From Apricaphanius iberus (taxonomy: Eukaryota > Chordata > Actinopteri > Cyprinodontiformes > Aphaniidae), in NCBI GenBank assembly GCA_028564705.1, contig JAPXFQ010002676.1, forward strand, positions 1,488,001 through 1,552,000: a stretch of 64,000 bases of DNA, in the 5' to 3' direction. The notes under the pieces were generated by a model. That model saw nothing but the letters and a program-made list of their open reading frames with translations, was not told the origin of the DNA and did not search any database. Made by a program: the position numbers and the translations under genes. Positions 60,004 through 64,000 of the stretch are shown piece by piece. Each line of letters starts with the position of its first letter. The first letter of the stretch is position 1.

Positions 60004-60779
60004 AGTGTCTTTATATTTGTATTGAAATAACTTTTCTTGTAAAGTATAACAATTGTTATGAATTCGAGCTATATAAATAAAGTGAACTGAATTGAATATC
60101 TGGTGAGAGGGAAACATAAAGATGAAACCAGGATGTTGTCCTTACTGAATCATTAGAACTGAACAGGTGATGGAAAAACAGGTTTTTCTTTTAGGTGACA
60201 TGAATGAGTTTTTCCAATAATACCTGGGGCCAATTCTTTGTCTTAGTGCAGCCCTGTTTACACCTTTACCCATCTGTGGTTTGGCCTCCTGGGCACTGAC
60301 ACCCAGCATTCAGAGCTTACTCTCTTACATGAGAGACGGCGCTCTGGTTGCTGTTGCTCTCGTACAATCAAATAGCAGCAGTGAGCCGACTGATCTTTGA
60401 ACCCAGGACAGAAACCAAGCATACAATGGCTCTGTCCACTCACAGTAGTGAGGCCTGTGAATGATTGGAGCAACTCGCTCCACAAATATTTACACCCCTC
60501 CTGCGTGGGTCAGGACATGGGGCAAGCAGCACCAGCTCCTGTCTCTGACCCTGTCATTGGACACCGTAGCCATTGATATGTACAATGGTAAAAACATTGA
60601 TGAATTTCACTTGTTTTCTCCTTGTTCTTAATCAGTTTTCATTCTTACATGTTTTTTTTATTTTATTTTGCCTTTGCTCTTATTTTCTGATGTTACTAGT
60701 AAATTCGAGTTGTTATGAAGCTGTAAAACGTTGATATGTTTTGTTTGATCAAGACACCTTCTTAATTTCCAAAGAGATT

Positions 60780-60990
60780 AGAAGGCGCAGGGAGTTCCTG
60801 CACGGTGCTGCAGTTGCTGGGAGAACGAGAAGGTCCTGGGTTTGAATCGGGCTGCAGTCTGCATGTTCGCCATAGTTGTTTGTAGGTTCTTTCAAGGAAC
60901 TCCTGCTACCTCCAAGAGTCCAAAAGTTTGCCTGTTAGATTACTTGCAGATACAGAATTTAAGGTTGATTGGTTAAGATCAAATGAGCCT
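60780..60990 (+). repeat. Dispersed teleost repeat, 5' part
   Basis: TGCTGGGAGAACGAGAAGG, TCCTGGGTTTGAATCGGGCT (tRNA-like B-box text), GTCTGCATGTTCGCC and TCCAAAAGTTTGCCTGTTAG match the 5' half of the family whose 3' pieces occur near 12.7, 26.4 and 33.4 kb. The GGTTTGAATC core suggests a tRNA-derived SINE origin. Confidence 0.6.
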
Positions 60991-60994
60991 TCTC

Positions 60995-63338
60995 AGCCAA
61001 CACAGTTTAGCTCCGCTAGAAGAGAGATGTTTAGTGTTTAAAATAAAACTTAAATAATAATAAAGATAAATAAGAAGTGTTGCATATCTCTAATCTTTTA
61101 ACAAGCGACTAAAATGTTGATACTGGTCCATTCATCCAGCCCGTCTGACTGTCAGATTGAGGCTGAGTGTTAGGCACCTACCACTAGTCAAAAACAAAAA
61201 GGATTTAAAATGTACTTTTGGGTATTTAGGATAGTATTTAAACCTGCCTTTAGGTCCTGTTTGCTCTGTTTCTGTCCCGTTGGAGCCATCACACAAAGAT
61301 GACTCTGCAGCACAAACTCTCCTGGTAGTGCCTTTGCAGTGCATGAAGGGAGTTTTTCAGTTGGGAGAGTAAACTCGATTTATGTCATATCATGCCACGC
61401 TTCAGAAATGGCTCAGTAAATAGTCTATTACACTGGCAACTGCAGGAATGCACACACAGAAAATGAGGAGAGATGGAAAAGAGCGGGGAGAACATCCTGA
61501 CAAGCTGCCGGAACAACGACAAACAAAGTAGCTGATCAATTCACAGAGCGTATTGGTGTCTTAAAGGTTGAGGGTGTATCGGTCAAAAGTGGTGATGCAA
61601 ATACAACCAATTATTAATGCATTGTCATGAAACTGAGCCCTCTCCTCCTATTTTATCCACTGATGCGTGTTCTTTTCCTTTGATGGTATAACTATAGTAA
61701 TAGGGAACATAGAAGTTCAGAGAATGGTTCTCCCTCTGCTAACACAGAGCTCTCAACCTAAAGGAAAAAACAGTTATCTCCTGAAATGGTTTTGGATCTT
61801 CCTTCCAAACAGGAAAGAATTTACATATCACTCATTTATCCCCTCTGCATAACATAAGCAGAGCTATCCGTGCTGGATTCACATGTCTGGCCTGCTCACA
61901 GTAGATAAATCAGGAAGGTAAACGCTTTTACAGCTTCCTTCCTTATCAATGAATATTTGAGTCGGCATGAAGGCTAAAATCTGAGACATGTTAAAGGCAA
62001 TTTAGGAAAAGGAGCGAAGAGAATAACCTCAGACTCACGTGGAGAGTCCTTTGAACTCGGGGATTCTGATTTGGCAGTAGCAACAATCGGATGAGCGCAC
62101 TGCAGGGAAGATGAAAGGCAGCCAAGCTTGTAGATGTAATAAGTGGGCCGAGGCCTTTCATGATTCATGCCGAGGCTTCGTTTCATTGCTCAGTCAGCCC
62201 AGTGCTCTCAAATGTTGAGCAGAGCCGTGTTTACTGCTTTACAAAGCACTGCCTTTTTATGTTCTTCAGCTCCACTTCGGACATTACAGGATTAAAAGAG
62301 TGTGTTTTGATGCTTTGTATCTGCTCAATATGTCACAGAATATATTAAAAATTTAACACACAGAATAAGATTTTTTCCCCATAAAATCCCTTGCAGAAGT
62401 ATCAATGTTCCTTGATACTTTTCTTTAAAGTTTTCTTTAAAGTTAAGCTTCGTTGTGCTTTAATGGAATCATGAACAACAAAGTAACACAATGCACTGCA
62501 CAATAGTGAAATGGAAGTAGCTTAATGCAAAGTTTTTGGGCATTGTCAATATGTTCTACCTGCTCAACAATAAATTAAGCATTTCATCCTTTAATAAAAC
62601 CAATCAAGGAGTCAGATTGTTTTTTAGAATGTGGTGTGTAAATCATTTTAGAACCAAAACTTTTGCAGATTTTTTGTTTATTAAAAGAAAGGCATCCAGT
62701 TTTCATGCTATTTTTGTCTTGATGAAAAAAAACACAAAAACAAACAAAAGACAACAATTTAAAAAGAAATCAGCCAATATAAAACAGGATTTGGTCACCT
62801 GAAAGCTGTGGTCATAGTTACTTTGAAATTAAAATAATAATAATAAAAAAGGAAGACTACTTTGTGTTGTCCCTAACTTTTCCTAGTCCAAGAAGATTTT
62901 GAATTGGTCCATAACACAGTAAATTTTTCCTAATTAAAATGTCCCCATCTGCATCAGCCACTGCTGCTGGCTGGCTTTCCTGAAATCCCAGTCATTTTTG
63001 ACCCCAAAACCATCAGGCGTCTTTTGAAAGACATCCAACTAAAAAGAAATTGTTATTTTGACATCAGGTTTGGGAGCAGGGCCACAGCTCAATCAAACCC
63101 CTAACTCCCAAGCAGTCTTCTTTTTCCTATTCATTCCTTCCCCTACTTCCTACTGTCATCATTAATTTCTGTCCAGCCCTCTTAGGGGTCAAGTGGACTC
63201 TGGAAAAGCCCATTTCCGTAAAACTGAACCCCCACATCGAGTAGTCTCCTGCCAAGCCTTCATCAGCATGTCTCCCCAGGTGACCCATCCTCACACCCAA
63301 TCTATTTCCTCAACGCCTTTCTTCAATAAACCTTTAAA
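60995..63338. other. Gene-free stretch; possible conserved block at 61960-62360
   Basis: No coding exon was recognised. A non-repetitive block at 61960-62360 has the even base composition and lack of simple repeats typical of conserved non-coding DNA, but this cannot be judged without alignment. The remainder is AT-rich. Confidence 0.35.
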
Positions 63339-63340
63339 CT

Positions 63341-63712
63341 AGGGGGGCACCGATCTGACTTTTTCAGTCCCGATACCGATGCCTGGATTTAGTGTATCTG
63401 TCGATACCCGATACCAGTCCGATACTATTGTTGAATTAATACAATGTATAATTTCCACCTTATACTTTTCTTGAAGACACTAAACGCACCAGAATGAACT
63501 AACTAAACATAACTAAGACAAAATAACATGTAAAATATAAAATTACCACAAAAATAACATTTCAAGTGAAAAATGTATCTTTTTAGTGAATTTATTGCAG
63601 ATTTTTCACATTTTTTGTATCGGTTCATGGTGCCCCTTAAGTAACCAATACTGATACACGTACATCAGACAATATCGGGGCCGATACTCGATACCAGTAT
63701 TGCTTTAAACTC
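63341..63712. mobile_element. hAT-like non-autonomous element
   Basis: AGGGGGGCACCGATC and the repeated CCCGATACCGATGCC / CGATACCCGATACCAG strings are typical of teleost hAT MITEs. A complementary CGGTTCATGGTGCCCCTT lies at about 63621-63638, and GGGGCCGATACTCGATACCAG follows to 63705. Boundaries are approximate. Confidence 0.6.
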
Positions 63713-64000
63713 TTGGTTGTGTGGGTCTACTGGTGAACATCTAATGGCCTAGCCAGATATCTGAACTAAATTTGTCTTATAGATGTGTAATGTCGTGATA
63801 AAGGATGTAGTGGCCAAGGGAAAATTCCTGCGCTACATTGTATACAGGTTACTCACTTAAAAATCAAAAATCAAACATAAAATCCGCAGCTTCTGGACTT
63901 AAGCACCGATTTTCAAGAGAGAAGGTGAAGGAATGGTGTTTATGTACGATGAAGTGTTTCTTTATGCTCTACATGACCAACGCTGCATTCAAAGTAAACA

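Larger units (their letters stand above)
56045..60100 (+). mobile_element. 5'-truncated L2 LINE, interrupted by a Rex3-type LINE
   Basis: The left part (56045-57490) holds the 3' end of the L2 reverse-transcriptase frame, and a 3' UTR with GGTTCTGCTGGAGGTTTCATCC, TGTTAAAGGACAGTTTTTCC and CTACATGCTTGCTTAG. The L2 terminus reappears at 60005-60100 (TGTAAAGTATAACAATTG, then AGCTATATAAATAAAGTGAA and the characteristic CTGAATTGAAT end). The 2.5 kb between is a different LINE. The insertion order is therefore L2 first, Rex3-type later. Confidence 0.8.

Noticed and set aside
60258..60485. Minus-strand 75-codon frame with a GGGTTCAAAGATC motif
   Set aside because: Might be a tRNA-derived repeat, but no second box or tail is clear. 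Neither gene nor SINE can be supported.

Overview
The window is vertebrate nuclear DNA, almost certainly from a teleost fish. It has split genes with GT-AG introns, vertebrate chromatin genes, and the typical teleost repeat mix: an L1/Tx1-like LINE, L2, a Rex3-type RTE LINE, several Tc1-like remnants, tRNA-derived SINEs, and hAT- or Harbinger-like MITEs. The species cannot be fixed from the sequence. There is no sign of bacterial, viral or CRISPR content.

Three genes can be read. (1) On the minus strand, the first coding exon of hip1 (Huntingtin-interacting protein 1, a clathrin/actin endocytic adaptor) lies at 19631-19747. The rest of the gene runs leftwards out of the window, so about 19.6 kb of the window would be hip1 intron 1. 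A six-codon exon (765-782, minus) with a perfect Kozak start and the same phase at its donor may be an alternative hip1 first exon. (2) On the plus strand, bcl7b (a BAF/SWI-SNF subunit) is complete in six exons (27323-31561, 196 aa). (3) On the plus strand, baz1b (WSTF, a Williams-syndrome transcription-factor homologue) is complete in 21 coding exons (34642-52841, 1585 aa), with WAC, DDT, WHIM-type, PHD and bromodomain segments. bcl7b and baz1b are adjacent in the human 7q11.23 Williams-Beuren region, and HIP1 lies in the same human band.

Layout: 1-1.3 kb, Tc1 fragment and CpG-rich promoter-like DNA; 1.8-9.7 kb, a nest of DNA transposons carrying a full-length LINE with two intact ORFs; 9.7-19.6 kb, presumed hip1 intron with a candidate conserved element; 19.6-20.05 kb, hip1 exon 1 and promoter; 20-27 kb, intergenic with MITE and Tc1 remnants; 27.2-32 kb, bcl7b; 32-34 kb, SINE, L2 and another repeat; 34-54 kb, baz1b with TE-filled introns; 54-64 kb, gene-free, with a Rex3-type LINE inserted into an L2 LINE.

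bcl7b and baz1b both encode chromatin-remodelling subunits (BAF, and WICH/B-WICH) and are transcribed in tandem. hip1 is divergent from them. No undescribed gene system is evident. The most noteworthy points are the loss in fish Baz1b of the cysteine reported essential for WSTF kinase activity, the candidate alternative hip1 promoter, the young intact LINE with perfect target-site duplications, and the large fold-back MITE pair.
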